In this document: piece after piece, positions 35,650 through 48,829 of the stretch | Layout of the letters: each line of letters begins with the position of its first letter | Numbering within the stretch: position 1 is the first letter of the stretch | DNA from: Rhodocyclus tenuis | GTDB lineage: Bacteria > Pseudomonadota > Gammaproteobacteria > Burkholderiales > Rhodocyclaceae | Reading direction: 5' to 3' | DNA length: 64,000 nt | NCBI RefSeq assembly: GCF_014197755.1 | Contig: NZ_JACIGE010000013.1 | Coordinates: 55,165 to 119,164, forward strand | Program-made: the position numbers and the translations under genes | The notes under the pieces: model-generated | The model's database searches: none | Told to the model about the DNA's origin: nothing | The model's input: the letters and a program-made list of their open reading frames with translations, nothing else

Positions 35650-36612
35650 ATGTGGGATTACACCGATAAAGTCCGCGATCACTTCTTCAACCCGCGCAAC
35701 GCCGGGCCGCTCGCGGACGCCAACGCCGTCGGCGAAGTCGGCTCGATCCAGTGCGGCGATGCCCTGCGCCTGTCGCTCAAAGTCGACCCCGAAAGCGAAC
35801 GCATTCTCGACGCATCCTTCCAGACCTTCGGCTGCGGCTCGGCGATCGCTTCGTCGTCGGCACTGACTGAGATCATCAAGGGCAAGACACTCGACGAGGC
35901 GTTGCAGATCAGCAACCAGAACATCGCCGACTTTCTCGACGGGCTGCCGCCCGAGAAAATGCATTGCTCGGTGATGGGACGCGAAGCACTGCAGGCGGCG
36001 ATTGCCAACTATCGCGGCGAAGTGTGGACCGACGATCACGAGGAAGGCGCGATGGTGTGCAAGTGCTTCGCCGTCGATTCCGTGCTCATCGAGAACGTCG
36101 TTCGCGCCAACGGCCTGACCACGGTCGAGCAGGTGACGCAATACACCAAGGCCGGCGGCGGCTGTTCGTCCTGCCACGAAGGCATCGAGGAAATACTTGC
36201 CAAGGTCTGCGCGCAGGGCGGCACCGAGAAGATCGCCGCCCCCGACTGCGCGGCGCCGGCGGTCACGGTCAAGCCAGTGACTTTCGGCATTCCCGCGCCG
36301 GCGGCGCCACCGGCGCACCCGGCACCTGTGGCCGCGGCTGAGCCGCCGAAACTTACCAACTTCCAGCGTATGCGCCGCATCGAGATGGTGATCGAGTCGA
36401 TCCGCCCGACGCTCAAGCGCGACCACGGCGACGTTGAAATCGTCGAAGTCGATGGCAGCAACGTCTTCGTCCGTCTGCAGGGGGCCTGTGTCGGCTGCAT
36501 GATGGAGCACGCCACGCTCGGTGGCATCGAACAGAAACTCTCCGAAGAACTCGGTGAGCGCGTGCGCGTGCTGCCGGTGAGCATGATGGCTGCAGCCCGC
36601 GCGAGTGTCTGA
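35650..36612 (+). CDS. nifU: Nitrogenase Fe-S cluster scaffold NifU
   Basis: 320 residues in three modules. The IscU-like N-terminal domain has Cys35, Cys62 and Cys106; the central [2Fe-2S] ferredoxin-like domain has Cys137, Cys139, Cys172 and Cys175; the C-terminal Nfu domain has Cys280 and Cys283 (GACVGC). An Ala/Pro-rich linker (~200-235), longer than usual, joins the last two. It assembles [4Fe-4S] clusters using sulfur from NifS and delivers them to NifH and NifB. GGAG precedes the ATG. First gene of nifUS. Confidence 0.98.
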   Translation: MWDYTDKVRDHFFNPRNAGPLADANAVGEVGSIQCGDALRLSLKVDPESERILDASFQTFGCGSAIASSSALTEIIKGKTLDEALQISNQNIADFLDGLPPEKMHCSVMGREALQAAIANYRGEVWTDDHEEGAMVCKCFAVDSVLIENVVRANGLTTVEQVTQYTKAGGGCSSCHEGIEEILAKVCAQGGTEKIAAPDCAAPAVTVKPVTFGIPAPAAPPAHPAPVAAAEPPKLTNFQRMRRIEMVIESIRPTLKRDHGDVEIVEVDGSNVFVRLQGACVGCMMEHATLGGIEQKLSEELGERVRVLPVSMMAAARASV

Positions 36613-36613
36613 G

Positions 36614-37819
36614 ATGAGCGACGCCCCGATCTACCTCGACAACAACGCGACCACCGCCTGCGATCCGGCGGTCGTCGAGGCGATGCTGCCCTTCTTCACC
36701 GAGCAGTTCGGCAACCCCTCGTCGATGCACAGCTTCGGCGACCGTGTCGGCCACGCCATCAAGACGGCACGCGCGCAGGTGCAGGCGCTGATCGGCGCCG
36801 AGTTCGACTCGGAAATCATCTTCAATTCCTGCGGCACCGAGTCCGACACGACGGCGATCCTCTCGGCGCTGAAGGCGCAGCCCGAGCGTAACCAGATCAT
36901 CACCACCGCCGTCGAGCACCCGGCGATCCTCTCGCTCTGCGATTACCTGGAAAAAGAGGGCTACATCATCCGCCGCCTCGGCGTCGACAAGCGCGGCCGC
37001 ATCGACATCGACGAGTATCGCTCGCTGCTCAACGACCGCGTCGCCATCGTTTCGGTGATGTGGGCCAACAACGAGAGCGGCACCATCTTCCCGGTCGAGG
37101 CGATGGCCGAACTGGCGCGCGCGCGCGGCATCATGTTCCACACCGATGCCGTGCAGGCCGTCGGCAAGGTGCCGATCGACCTGAAGAACAGCTGCATCGA
37201 CCTGCTTTCGCTGTCCGGACACAAGCTGCACGCACCGAAGGGGATCGGCGTCCTCTACCTGCGCCGCAACACGCGCTTCCGGCCGCTGCTGCGCGGTGGT
37301 CACCAGGAACGTGGGCGCCGTGCCGGCACCGAGAACAGCGCATCGATCGTCGGCTTGGGCAAGGCTGCTGAACTGGCGCTGGCGCATCTGCCGGTCGAAA
37401 ACGGCGAGGTCAAACGCCTGCGTGACAAGCTCGAGAAATCGATCCTTGCTGCCGTGCCGCACTGCTTCGCCACCGGCGACGTGAAGAACCGCCTGCCCAA
37501 CACCAGCAGCATCGCCTTCGAATACGTCGAGGGCGAATCGATCCTGCTGCTGCTCAACAAGCTCGGCATCGCCGCATCGAGCGGGTCGGCCTGCACCTCG
37601 GGCTCGCTCGAACCCTCGCACGTGATGCGCGCGATGGGCATCCCGTACACGGCGGCGCACGGCGCCATCCGCTTCTCGCTGTCGCGCTACAACACCGAGG
37701 AAGAGATCGACCGCGTCATTGCGGCGGTGCCGCCGATCATCGAGCGCCTGCGCAAGATGTCACCGTACTGGGGTGAAAACGGCCCGCTGGACAAGGCTTT
37801 CGCGCCCAAGTACGCGTAA
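36614..37819 (+). CDS. nifS: Cysteine desulfurase NifS
   Basis: 401 residues. This PLP enzyme removes sulfur from cysteine for Fe-S cluster synthesis on NifU. The PLP lysine is Lys204 in SLSGHKLHAPKG; the catalytic Cys327 lies in SSGSACTSGSLEPSHVMRAMG; YLDNNATT at the N-terminus and HTDAVQAVGK are typical. The ATG is one base after the nifU stop. A perfect 11-bp hairpin follows the gene. Confidence 0.98.
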   Translation: MSDAPIYLDNNATTACDPAVVEAMLPFFTEQFGNPSSMHSFGDRVGHAIKTARAQVQALIGAEFDSEIIFNSCGTESDTTAILSALKAQPERNQIITTAVEHPAILSLCDYLEKEGYIIRRLGVDKRGRIDIDEYRSLLNDRVAIVSVMWANNESGTIFPVEAMAELARARGIMFHTDAVQAVGKVPIDLKNSCIDLLSLSGHKLHAPKGIGVLYLRRNTRFRPLLRGGHQERGRRAGTENSASIVGLGKAAELALAHLPVENGEVKRLRDKLEKSILAAVPHCFATGDVKNRLPNTSSIAFEYVEGESILLLLNKLGIAASSGSACTSGSLEPSHVMRAMGIPYTAAHGAIRFSLSRYNTEEEIDRVIAAVPPIIERLRKMSPYWGENGPLDKAFAPKYA

Positions 37820-37825
37820 GCATCT

Positions 37826-37850
37826 GGCGCCGCAGCGCTGCTGCGGCGCC
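37826..37850 (+). terminator. Terminator-like hairpin after nifS
   Basis: GGCGCCGCAGC and GCTGCGGCGCC form a perfect 11-bp stem with a three-base loop, six bases after nifS; followed by a C/T-rich run without a pure T-tract. Confidence 0.6.
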
Positions 37851-37903
37851 GCTCTCCCCTTGGCGGCGAGCGTGGAGCGGCAGGCGATCGGCTTGCGTAT
37901 CAC

Positions 37904-38377
37904 TCAGGCCGGCTTGTAGACCATCCAGAATACGTTGGCGAGCACCAGCAGCGTGGCGATGACGCCGACGACCACCCAGACGCGTTCGGCACGCCAGTAA
38001 GCGGCTGGTATTTCAGTACCATCGGCGAACTGTCGTGCCAGCCGTGCCTGGTGGATCTGGATCGGGATGAGGATGAGCAGCCAGAGCAGTCCGGAGACCA
38101 GAAACAGCGCGCTGCCCCAGCCGAGCCAGCGGCTCTGCGTGATATCCCAGCCCTGCAGCCAGATGTTGGCGACGCCAGAAACGAGCACCAGCCCGGCGCC
38201 GCCAAAGGTAAAGACGTAGTCGGTCAGCGTCACCTGCCGCTGCGCGAAGGCGATGACCGCCTGCTGGCGCGTGCGGTTGGCCATCAGCTTCCACCACAGG
38301 GTAACGATGACGTTGCCGAGGAAGAGGATGGCGCCGAGGATGTGCAGGCTTTTCAGCAGCAGGTAGGTGTCGTTCAT
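37904..38377 (-). CDS. DUF2269-family integral membrane protein
   Basis: 157 residues with four hydrophobic helices: LKSLHILGAILFLGNVIVTLWW, VFTFGGAGLVLVSGVANIWL, LFLVSGLLWLLILIPIQIHQARL and VWVVVGVIATLLVLANVFWMV. The first helix carries the LHILGAILFLGN pattern of DUF2269/CopD-like proteins, where the His could bind haem or metal. Start ATG 38377 follows AAGGTG; the frame is open three codons upstream. The function is unknown. It stands alone between nifS and a low-complexity gene. Confidence 0.8.
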   Translation of the reverse strand: MNDTYLLLKSLHILGAILFLGNVIVTLWWKLMANRTRQQAVIAFAQRQVTLTDYVFTFGGAGLVLVSGVANIWLQGWDITQSRWLGWGSALFLVSGLLWLLILIPIQIHQARLARQFADGTEIPAAYWRAERVWVVVGVIATLLVLANVFWMVYKPA

Positions 38378-38469
38378 CGAGGGCACCTTTGCCGGAAAAC
38401 GCTACCAGAGCGCGGAAGCAAAGTGCAGCCCCACGGCGCGACGCCGCAGCGCCGCACTACCAGAGCAGG

Positions 38470-38910
38470 CTAGACGACTTCCGGACGCGGCGGACGCGAA
38501 CGTGGCTTGCGGAACTGCTTCTTGCCGGCCGGCGCGCCGGCATTGGCCGCATTGCCTGGATTAGCGGCGTTCTGCGCAGCCGGCAGCTGGACATTGCCGG
38601 GACTGGCGACATTGCCGCTGTTACCGCCATTGCCCTGCCCCTGCTGCGGGCGCGGCTGTCCGGACTGACGCGAATGCCCACCCTTGTTGCCCTGCCCCTG
38701 CGGACGCCCGCCGGGCGAACGCTGCGGACCGGGAGCACCCGGAACTCGGGCGCGGCCGGCAGGATCACCACCGGTATCACGGTTGCCCGGTGCCAGCTGG
38801 ATTTCCAGTTCGTTCAGTTCATCCCACTCGGCGTCGCTGCGGTCGCGATCGGGAATCGCCAGCAACTGCTGCATGCGACGGCGGGGAGATACGGGTTGTG
38901 GTGCATTCAT
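38470..38910 (-). CDS. Low-complexity Gly/Asn/Pro/Gln-rich protein
   Basis: 146 residues. The first ~42 residues form an ordered acidic helix (RRRMQQLLAIPDRDRSDAEWDELNELEIQL). The rest is low-complexity Gly, Asn, Pro, Gln and Ala, ending in a basic patch (KKQFRKPRSRPPRPEVV). No known domain. The basic tail and disordered middle are reminiscent of RNA-binding or condensate-forming proteins, which is only a suggestion. Codon use is similar to its neighbours, so it is likely a real gene. Confidence 0.55.
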   Translation of the reverse strand: MNAPQPVSPRRRMQQLLAIPDRDRSDAEWDELNELEIQLAPGNRDTGGDPAGRARVPGAPGPQRSPGGRPQGQGNKGGHSRQSGQPRPQQGQGNGGNSGNVASPGNVQLPAAQNAANPGNAANAGAPAGKKQFRKPRSRPPRPEVV

Positions 38911-39109
38911 GGCGGCATTATCCCATTGTTCGCCGGATCATGCCCGCATCGTAATCGATGCAGGAGATCGGGGCGTGACGATGATTGCGCTGAGTAGACA
39001 CCGTTAAACGGCCTGAACTCGGCAATGCAGCACGGCAAGGGCGGCGCGCAAGAGCAAGCCCTCGACGACTATTCTGCTGCATTGACCTCGCCGGCAACAG
39101 CACCGGCGG

Positions 39110-39140
39110 AAAAAAAACGGCGCCTTGAGGGCGCCGTTCT
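39110..39140 (-). terminator. Rho-independent terminator of rpsT
   Basis: On the minus strand, ACGGCGCC and GGCGCCGT form a stem with a five-base loop followed by an eight-T run. Confidence 0.85.
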
Positions 39141-39160
39141 GTTCCAGCCTGTCCGGCGCC

Positions 39161-39427
39161 TCAGGCAGCCAGCGCCTTGATCTGCGCGGAAAGGCGGCTC
39201 TTGTGGCGCGAGGCCTTGTTCTTGTGGATGATCTTCTTGTCGGCGATGCGGTCGAGCACCGAGACGGATTCCTGATAGATGCTTTGTGCGGCCGTCTTGT
39301 CGCCGGCGACGATCGCTTTTTGCACACGCTTGATTGCCGTGCGCAGGGTGGAGCGCAGGCTGGCGTTGTGAGCGCGTTGCTTGACGGCTTGGCGTGCACG
39401 CTTGCGGGCTTGTGCGCTGTTTGCCAT
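39161..39427 (-). CDS. rpsT: 30S ribosomal protein S20
   Basis: 88 residues. [21 protein letters not shown] at the N-terminus and [25 protein letters not shown] at the end are diagnostic of S20, which binds 16S rRNA early in small-subunit assembly. It is divergent from murJ, the common betaproteobacterial arrangement, and is followed by a clear terminator. Confidence 0.98.
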   Translation of the reverse strand: MANSAQARKRARQAVKQRAHNASLRSTLRTAIKRVQKAIVAGDKTAAQSIYQESVSVLDRIADKKIIHKNKASRHKSRLSAQIKALAA

Positions 39428-39739
39428 GGATGTGAGTCCCTGAAGTGAGCTGATGCGTTAATCGAAAACGCGCAATTGTACGCAGCTCGACCGCCTGACG
39501 CAAGTGAAAATGGCGCCAGGAAAAGGCGCGGCCGGGAACGGCAAACCCGGCCGACTGCCACTGGCAGCGGCAGCCCTGCGCGCCCGGGTTTGGTCGGTCG
39601 CAGCTAAGTCGCTAAGATGGCGTCTTGCCGCGACCGCCGTTGCGCAGCAGGTTCGCAGCAGCGACGTTTCAACGCACTCACGACTGCCTCCCTTTCTCCG
39701 ATCCCCCATTCCCTGCGCAAGCGCAGCCCATACCGCCGG
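39428..39739. other. Divergent intergenic region rpsT / murJ
   Basis: 312 bases that must contain both promoters. No further gene, RNA or repeat was recognised. Confidence 0.5.
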
Positions 39740-41278
39740 ATGAATCTGCTCAGAGCTCTCGCCACCGTCAGCAGCATGACGCTGATTTCGCGCATCCTCG
39801 GTTTCGTCCGCGATTTCGTCATCGCCCGCGCCTTCGGCGCCGGCATGATGACCGACGCCTTCTTCGTCGCCTTCAAGCTGCCCAACCTGCTGCGCCGGCT
39901 GTTTGCCGAAGGCGCCTTTGCGCAAGCCTTCGTGCCGGTGCTCGGCGAATACAAGAACAAGCGCGGCGAGGTGGAAACCCGGCGTCTGGTCGACAACGTC
40001 GCCAGCCTGCTCTTCCTTGCGCTGCTGCTGGTAACGGCGCTCGGCATCGGTGGCGCCGCCGTGCTCGTCTATGTTTCGGCGCCCGGCTTCGCTGCCGATG
40101 GCGAGAAGTTCGAACTCACCATCACGCTGACACGGATCACCTTCCCCTACATCCTGTTCATGTCGCTGGTGGCGCTCGCCGGCGGCGTGCTCAACACCTG
40201 GAGCCGTTTCGCCGTGCCGGCGTTCACGCCGGTGCTGCTCAACCTGTCGTTCATCGCCATGGCGCTGTTCGCCGCGCCGTATTTCGACCCGCCGGTGCTG
40301 GCGCTGGCCTGGGCGGTGTTCATCGGCGGTCTGCTGCAGCTCGCCTTCCAGATCCCCAGCCTGAAGAAGATCGGCATGCTGCCGCGCTTTTCCTTCGACT
40401 GGCGCGACGAAGGCGTGCGCCGCATCCTCAAGCTGATGGCACCGGCGGCGCTCGGTGTCTCGGTGTCGCAGGTGAGTCTGCTGATCAACACCATCTTCGC
40501 CTCCTTCCTCGCCGCCGGCAGCGTCTCCTGGCTGTATTACGCCGACCGCCTGATGGAATTCCCCGCCGGCATGCTCGGCGCCGCGCTCGGCACGATCCTG
40601 CTGCCTTCGCTGGCCAAGTGCCACGCCGACCAGCGCCTCGACGACTACTCGAAGCTGCTCGACTGGGGCCTGCGCCTGACGCTGCTGCTGGCGGCGCCGG
40701 CAGCATTGGCGATGGCAATCATCGCCGCGCCACTGGTGGCGACACTGTTCCATCACGGCGCCTTCAGCGCCGACGACGTCTATCGCACGCGTGACGCGCT
40801 CGCCGCCTACAGCCTCGGGCTGGTCGCGCTGATCCTGATCAAGGTGCTGGCACCCGGCTTCTACGCGCGACAGAACATCCGCACGCCGGTGAAGATCGCC
40901 ATCGTTTCGCTGATCGCAACGCAGCTCCTCAATCTGCTGCTGATCGGCTGGCTCAAGCACGCCGGGCTGGCGCTGGCGATCAGCCTTGCCGCCTGCCTCA
41001 ACGCCGGGCTGCTCTACCGCGGCCTGCGCCAGCACGGCATCTACGCACCGCAACCGGGCTGGGCCGGCTTCTGCGCACGCCTCGCCATCGCGCTCGTCGT
41101 TTTCGGCGTCGCGCTGTGGTTCGGCTCGGGAGAGACGAGCGACTGGCTGCGCTGGGGTATCGGCGAGCGCCTGCTGCGTCTGGCAGCGCTGCTTGGCTTC
41201 GGCATCGTCGTCTATTTCGCTACACTTGGCATACTCGGTTTCCGGCTGCGCGACTTCAAGCGCAGCGCCGCCAGCTGA
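39740..41278 (+). CDS. murJ: Lipid II flippase MurJ
   Basis: 512 residues with about 14 transmembrane helices. It begins [25 protein letters not shown], the family signature, and continues with [39 protein letters not shown]. It flips lipid II across the inner membrane for peptidoglycan synthesis. Key Arg residues in the central cavity (R18, R24 region) are visible. Start ATG 39740 matches the family; the frame is open upstream. Essential housekeeping gene. Confidence 0.97.
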   Translation: MNLLRALATVSSMTLISRILGFVRDFVIARAFGAGMMTDAFFVAFKLPNLLRRLFAEGAFAQAFVPVLGEYKNKRGEVETRRLVDNVASLLFLALLLVTALGIGGAAVLVYVSAPGFAADGEKFELTITLTRITFPYILFMSLVALAGGVLNTWSRFAVPAFTPVLLNLSFIAMALFAAPYFDPPVLALAWAVFIGGLLQLAFQIPSLKKIGMLPRFSFDWRDEGVRRILKLMAPAALGVSVSQVSLLINTIFASFLAAGSVSWLYYADRLMEFPAGMLGAALGTILLPSLAKCHADQRLDDYSKLLDWGLRLTLLLAAPAALAMAIIAAPLVATLFHHGAFSADDVYRTRDALAAYSLGLVALILIKVLAPGFYARQNIRTPVKIAIVSLIATQLLNLLLIGWLKHAGLALAISLAACLNAGLLYRGLRQHGIYAPQPGWAGFCARLAIALVVFGVALWFGSGETSDWLRWGIGERLLRLAALLGFGIVVYFATLGILGFRLRDFKRSAAS

Positions 41279-41340
41279 GTCCGGCCGGCGCACCGGCGCT
41301 TCGACCACAGCGCGCCTGACCATATCAGGGAGAATCGAAG

Positions 41341-41970
41341 ATGCAATTCCGCAGCGACAGCTTCGCCGACGGCGCAGCGATTCCCGGCGATTTCGCCTTC
41401 TGCGTCGCCGACCCGGAAACGCGCGTGCGTCTCGGCAGGAACGTCAACCCGCATCTGGCCTGGAGCGACGCGCCGGCAGCGACGCGATCCTTCGCCATCG
41501 TCTGCGTCGACCCGGACGTTCCCAGCGTCGGTGACGACGTCAATCAGGAAGCGCGCACGGTCGCAGCCGAACTGCCACGCGTCGACTTCCATCACTGGCT
41601 GCTGATCGACCTGCCGGCGACGGTGAACGAAATCCGCGCCGGCCAGTTTTCGTCCGAGGTCGTTCCGCGCGGCAAGGCCGGGCCGACGACGGCCGGCGGC
41701 GCGCGCCAGGGAATCAACGACTACACCGGCTGGTTCGCCAGTGACCATGACATGAGCGGCGACTACTACGGCTACGACGGCCCCTGCCCGCCGTGGAACG
41801 ACGAGCGGGTCCATCGCTACGTGTTCACGGTATATGCGCTCGACGTCGAACAGCTGCCGGTCAGCGGCGCCTTGACCGGCGCCGCGGTACGCGCGGCGCT
41901 GGCCGGGCACGTGCTCGCCGAAGCGAGTCTCACCGGCCGCTACACGCTCAATCCGGCGGTCACGCTCTAA
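41341..41970 (+). CDS. PEBP / YbhB-YbcL family protein
   Basis: 209 residues. The ligand-binding core shows NVNPHLAWSDAPAATRSFAIVCVDPDVP, FHHWLLIDLPA, and GYDGPCPPWNDERVHRYVFTVYALD, typical of bacterial phosphatidylethanolamine-binding-like proteins. The function in bacteria is mostly unknown. There is no signal peptide. GGGAGAA precedes the ATG, and a bidirectional terminator follows. Confidence 0.92.
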   Translation: MQFRSDSFADGAAIPGDFAFCVADPETRVRLGRNVNPHLAWSDAPAATRSFAIVCVDPDVPSVGDDVNQEARTVAAELPRVDFHHWLLIDLPATVNEIRAGQFSSEVVPRGKAGPTTAGGARQGINDYTGWFASDHDMSGDYYGYDGPCPPWNDERVHRYVFTVYALDVEQLPVSGALTGAAVRAALAGHVLAEASLTGRYTLNPAVTL

Positions 41971-41987
41971 CCGGCGGCCCACGCAAC

Positions 41988-42022
41988 AAAAAAGCCGCAC
42001 CGGAAATCCGGCGCGGCTTTTT
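41988..42022. terminator. Bidirectional rho-independent terminator
   Basis: AAAAAAGCCGC and GCGGCTTTTT flank an inner ACCGG/CCGG stem; T-runs occur on both strands, serving the PEBP gene and hppA. Confidence 0.85.
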
Positions 42023-42103
42023 CATGCGGCAAGGAAGGGGCACGGCGGGAGCGAAGAAAACGCCCGCCGGCCACGCAAGCAGCGGGCGCCGCGCCTCGCT
42101 CGA

Positions 42104-44155
<2,052 letters not shown>

Positions 44156-44280
44156 GAACTATCCTCCCCTAGAAGTCGGCAGCCACGTGCGTTGTTCAAC
44201 GCTTCTGCGACACACCGAACCGTGCGTTTGATTCCCCCGAGTACTTCTCCTTCGCCTTGCGTCCCGGCCGTGTCGGCGGT

Positions 44281-45552
44281 CTAGATGGTGAATTCCGGCA
44301 ACCGGCGCGGTACCGGGACGTTCTGCAGCCGCACGTAGTCGGGCAGGCCGTTCCTGAACGGCGGGAAATCCTCACCGTCGATCAGCGGCGCCAGATACGC
44401 GCGACATTTTTCGGTAATGCTGAAACCGTCCTCGCTGATGAAATCGCGCGGCACCGTGCGTTCAACGTTGGCGACGTTCTTCAGCTCGGCAACGCCAAGC
44501 TGCCAGCGGTAGGGCGAATCGGAGAGGCGTTCGATCACCGGCATCACCGCGTTGCGTCCCGACAGCGCCAGTTCGACGGCAGCGCGGCCGAGCGCGTAGG
44601 CCTGCTCGACGTCAGTGCGCGAGGCAATGTGCCGGGCGGCGCGCTGCAGGTAGTCGGCAAGTGCCCAGTGATACTTGTAGCCAAGCTTGTCCTTGACCAG
44701 CTGCGCGATCTGCTGGCCGACGCCACCGAGCTGCGCGTGGCCGAAGGCGTCCTTGGTCCCCATGTCGGCAAGCAGGCGCCCGCTGGCGTCGAGCAGGCCT
44801 TCGGAGACGGCGATGGTGCAGTAGTCGTAGCGCTCGACGCATTCCTGCACGCGCGCGAGGAAACGCGCTTCGTCGAAGGGGATTTCCGGCAACAGGACGA
44901 TGTGCGGCGGCTCGGCGGCAGTCTCGCCGGCCAGCCCGCAGGCGGCGGTGATCCAGCCGGCGTGGCGGCCCATCACTTCAAGAACGAAGACCTTGGTCGA
45001 GGTGCGCGACATCGAGGCGACGTCGAAACCGGCTTCGCGCATCGACGTTGCCACGTACTTGGCAACCGAGCCGAAGCCCGGGCAGCAGTCGGTCAGCGGC
45101 AGATCGTTGTCGACCGTCTTCGGCACGCCGACACAGACCAGCGGATAGCCGAGATGCTCGGCGATCTGCGACACCTTGTGCGCGGTGTCCATCGAGTCGC
45201 CGCCGCCGTTGTAGAAGAAATAGCCGATGTCGTGCGCGCGGAAGACCTCGATCAGGCGCTCGTACTGCGCGCGCTGCTGGTCGATGCCTTTCAGCTTGTA
45301 GCGGCAGGAACCGAAAGCGCCACCCGGCGTATGGCGCAGGGAGGCGATATCGGCAGCCGATTCGCAGCTGGTGTCGATCAGGTCTTCGGTAAGCGCGCCG
45401 ATGATGCCGTTACGGCCGGCGAAGACCTTGCCGATGCGCGGCGAGGCGGCACGGGCCGCCTCGATGAGGCCACAGGCGGAGGCGTTGATCACCGCCGTAA
45501 CACCGCCCGACTGGGCATAAAACGCGTTGCGGGGGATCGTTGTCGCCGCCAT
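44281..45552 (-). CDS. pfp: PPi-dependent 6-phosphofructokinase
   Basis: 423 residues. It interconverts fructose-6-phosphate and fructose-1,6-bisphosphate using PPi. Motifs: YAQSGGVTAVINAS at the N-terminus, YFFYNGGGDSMDTAHKVS, where ATP enzymes have GGDGS, and GVPKTVDNDL, whose Lys favours PPi over ATP; MGRHAGWITAACGLA binds sugar phosphate. The reaction is reversible, so it can serve glycolysis and gluconeogenesis. Located next to adk and near hppA. Confidence 0.92.
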   Translation of the reverse strand: MAATTIPRNAFYAQSGGVTAVINASACGLIEAARAASPRIGKVFAGRNGIIGALTEDLIDTSCESAADIASLRHTPGGAFGSCRYKLKGIDQQRAQYERLIEVFRAHDIGYFFYNGGGDSMDTAHKVSQIAEHLGYPLVCVGVPKTVDNDLPLTDCCPGFGSVAKYVATSMREAGFDVASMSRTSTKVFVLEVMGRHAGWITAACGLAGETAAEPPHIVLLPEIPFDEARFLARVQECVERYDYCTIAVSEGLLDASGRLLADMGTKDAFGHAQLGGVGQQIAQLVKDKLGYKYHWALADYLQRAARHIASRTDVEQAYALGRAAVELALSGRNAVMPVIERLSDSPYRWQLGVAELKNVANVERTVPRDFISEDGFSITEKCRAYLAPLIDGEDFPPFRNGLPDYVRLQNVPVPRRLPEFTI

Positions 45553-45566
45553 GTCGTCTCCCGGAT

Positions 45567-46226
<660 letters not shown>

Positions 46227-46350
46227 TTATCCTCTTTGTTATGCCAATGCCGCACCGCTTCGCGCCGACAAGCCTGCTGCCGAAAGGGATTCCGGCGCTT
46301 CAGCGACGCGGCTCCGGTGCAGCGAAAATTACCCGCAATCAATCGCCCGG

Positions 46351-47130
46351 TCAAACCCCACGGGCGAATAGCTGGCGCACCCGTTCAGCGTCTTCGGGCG
46401 TATCGACGCCGGGGGTCGGCAGCTCGTCGGCAATAGCCACGCTGATGCGATAGCCATGCCACAGCGCGCGCAACTGCTCGAGCGCCTCGAAAGTCTCGAG
46501 CGGCGACGGCGACAGACTCGTGTAACGACGCAGGAAACGCGCGCGGTAGGCGTAAAGACCGATGTGACGAAACGCCGGCAAGTCCGCCGGCAGGGTCTCG
46601 CCGCCGCCTTCGCGGGCGAAGTGATCGCGCGCATAGGGAATCGGCGCACGCGAAAAATACAGCGCGTCGCCAGCGGCGGTGCACACCACCTTGACGATGT
46701 TCGGATTGAAGAATTCTGCGGCCTCGCCGAGCGGATGCGCGACGGTGGCGATTTCGGCACCGCTGTCGGCCAGCCGGCGCGCGGTTTGCGCGATCAGCGC
46801 CGGATCGATCAGTGGCTCGTCGCCCTGGACGTTGACGACGATGGTGTCGTCGTCCCAGCCGAGGTTTTCGACCACCTCCGCCAGCCGGTCAGTGCCGCTG
46901 GCGTGATCGGCGCGCGTCAGCAGCGCCTTGACGCCGTGCGCCTCGGCGGCGGCGAAGACGTCGGCGTGGTCGGTCGCCACCCACACTTCGGCGGCGCCCG
47001 AGGCCAGCGCGCGCTGGGCAACGCGAACGACCATCGGCTTGCCGCCGAGGTCGATCAGCGGCTTGCCCGGCAGGCGCGTCGAGGCGAAGCGCGCGGGGAC
47101 GACTACCTTGAAACGCGGGGCTTCAGACAT
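46351..47130 (-). CDS. kdsB: CMP-KDO synthetase
   Basis: 259 residues. It activates KDO with CTP for lipopolysaccharide inner-core synthesis. [52 protein letters not shown] and [12 protein letters not shown] are diagnostic. It lies just downstream of the Trm112 and lpxK genes, a common gene order in Gram-negatives. Confidence 0.96.
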   Translation of the reverse strand: MSEAPRFKVVVPARFASTRLPGKPLIDLGGKPMVVRVAQRALASGAAEVWVATDHADVFAAAEAHGVKALLTRADHASGTDRLAEVVENLGWDDDTIVVNVQGDEPLIDPALIAQTARRLADSGAEIATVAHPLGEAAEFFNPNIVKVVCTAAGDALYFSRAPIPYARDHFAREGGGETLPADLPAFRHIGLYAYRARFLRRYTSLSPSPLETFEALEQLRALWHGYRISVAIADELPTPGVDTPEDAERVRQLFARGV

Positions 47131-47145
47131 GCGCTACGGTGCCGC

Positions 47146-47322
47146 TCAGGATTCGTCGGCAGCGAGGCGGCGAGCTTCTTCCTCGAGCATGACCGGGATG
47201 TCGTCACGGATCGGGAAAGCCAGCTTGCAGGGTTTGCAGACCAGCTCGGCGGCGGTCTTGCGGTAGTCGAGGCTCGCCTTGCAGATCGGGCAGACGAGGA
47301 TATCAAGCAGGCGTGCGTCCAT
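47146..47322 (-). CDS. Trm112 family protein
   Basis: 58 residues. [20 protein letters not shown] and [20 protein letters not shown] show the two CxxC pairs of a small zinc-ribbon Trm112 domain (YcaR type). Bacterial members probably help methyltransferases or other enzymes fold. Its start overlaps lpxK by 20 bases. Confidence 0.92.
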   Translation of the reverse strand: MDARLLDILVCPICKASLDYRKTAAELVCKPCKLAFPIRDDIPVMLEEEARRLAADES

Positions 47323-48397
47323 TGAGCTTCTCCAGAATGAGGTCCAGCAGGCCGGGCGAGCCTGGCGCGGCGGCGATGTCGGCATCGACCGGCAGCGCCC
47401 AGGCTTCAGGCAGACCGGGCAGCGTCTGCGCGGCAGGTGCACCACCCGACGGTGCATAGAAGGAGGCGCATTTTACCGCATCTTTCTCGGTCATCAGCAG
47501 CACGCCATCGCTGGCAAAAGCGAGGTCGTCAGGGCAGTAGGCATGATGGTCGGCGAAAGGCCGCGCGCTAAAACGCAGCCCGAGCGCTTCGAGGTGGCGG
47601 AAAAAGCGCTGCGGGTCGCCGATGCCGGCGAGCGCGTAGAGACGCTTGCCAGCGAAGGCTTCGCCGCCACAGCGCTGCGCCGGATCAACCAGCGAACGGA
47701 AGCTCGCGCCCTGTAGACGCATCGCAAACTGCGGCAGACCGGCCGCCGCGCGCGCGGCGCCGGATTCGGGCGCGCCGTTCCACACCACCGCCGTACAGCC
47801 GGCGAGCCGCGTCAGCGGTTCGCGCAGCGGGCCGAGCGGCAGCAGATGGCCGTTGCCGGCGCCGCGGCTGTCGAAGACGGCGATTTCGACGTCGCGCTGC
47901 AGGCGATAGTGCTGCAGGCCATCGTCGGCAATGATCAGGTTGCAGTCGGGATGCGCCTGCAGCAGGGCTTCGCCGGCGGCGACACGGTCACGGCCGACGA
48001 ACACCGGCGCGCCGCTGCGCCGCGCCAGCAGCGCCGGCTCGTCGCCCGACGCGGCTGCGTCGTCGGCCTGCGCCGCGCGCGGCCTGTCACTGGCAGCGCC
48101 ATAGCCGCGGCTGATGACTCCCGGCCGCCAGCCGGCAGCGCGCAGGCGCTCGACCAGCCAGAGTACGACCGGCGTCTTGCCGCTGCCGCCGACGGTGAGA
48201 TTGCCGACGACGATCACCGGCACCGGCAGGCGCCCCGCCGTTGCCGGATCGGCAAGAAAGCGCCGGCGCCGCGCAGCGACGACGGAGCGAAATACCCAGG
48301 AGAGCGGCGCCAGCGGCAGCAGCGCCGGCGCAATGCCGCGTCCGTACCACCAGCGCGGGAGGCGCTGCGCGAGGAATGACGCCGAAGACACCGCCAT
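47303..48397 (-). CDS. lpxK: Tetraacyldisaccharide 4'-kinase
   Basis: 364 residues. It phosphorylates the lipid A precursor at the 4' position. The Walker A motif is [12 protein letters not shown], preceded by [25 protein letters not shown] carries the metal-binding region. N-terminal membrane-associating helix ([24 protein letters not shown]). It is downstream of exbD, separated by six bases, in the exbB-exbD-lpxK-Trm112-kdsB cluster. Confidence 0.95.
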   Translation of the reverse strand: MAVSSASFLAQRLPRWWYGRGIAPALLPLAPLSWVFRSVVAARRRRFLADPATAGRLPVPVIVVGNLTVGGSGKTPVVLWLVERLRAAGWRPGVISRGYGAASDRPRAAQADDAAASGDEPALLARRSGAPVFVGRDRVAAGEALLQAHPDCNLIIADDGLQHYRLQRDVEIAVFDSRGAGNGHLLPLGPLREPLTRLAGCTAVVWNGAPESGAARAAAGLPQFAMRLQGASFRSLVDPAQRCGGEAFAGKRLYALAGIGDPQRFFRHLEALGLRFSARPFADHHAYCPDDLAFASDGVLLMTEKDAVKCASFYAPSGGAPAAQTLPGLPEAWALPVDADIAAAPGSPGLLDLILEKLNGRTPA

Positions 48398-48403
48398 CGC
48401 GGG

Positions 48404-48820
48404 TCAGTGCGGCGATTGCGTGGCGAAGGAGATGTGCGCGAAGCCGGCGCCCTGCGCCGCCTGCATGACGTCGATGACGCTCTGGTGCGTCGCCTTGGCG
48501 TCGGCGTTGATCACCACCAGCGGATCGACCAGATTGCCGCCGGCGCGCTTGAGCGCTTCGCTGATCGACGTGACGTCGGTTGCCAGCAGCGGAACCTTGT
48601 TCACCAGCACCTGGCCGCCGACGGTCACCGCGACGTTGATCTCGTGCGGCTGTTCGGGCTGCTTCTCGGTATCGGCCGTCGGCAGGTTGATCTCGAGCCC
48701 CGAGAACTTGGCGTAGGTGGTGGTCAGCATCAGGAAGATGATGATCACCAGCAGCACGTCAATCAGGGGGATCAGATTGATTTCCGGCTCGTCGCGCCGG
48801 CGTTCACGCTGAAAGTTCAT
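48404..48820 (-). CDS. exbD: Biopolymer transport protein ExbD/TolR
   Basis: 138 residues. One N-terminal transmembrane helix (INLIPLIDVLLVIIIFLMLTTTY) with the essential Asp in PLIDVLLV, then a periplasmic domain. With ExbB it forms the proton-driven motor that energises TonB. It is next to exbB, nine bases away, and ahead of lpxK, as in many betaproteobacteria. Confidence 0.95.
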   Translation of the reverse strand: MNFQRERRRDEPEINLIPLIDVLLVIIIFLMLTTTYAKFSGLEINLPTADTEKQPEQPHEINVAVTVGGQVLVNKVPLLATDVTSISEALKRAGGNLVDPLVVINADAKATHQSVIDVMQAAQGAGFAHISFATQSPH

Positions 48821-48829
48821 GCTGGCCGC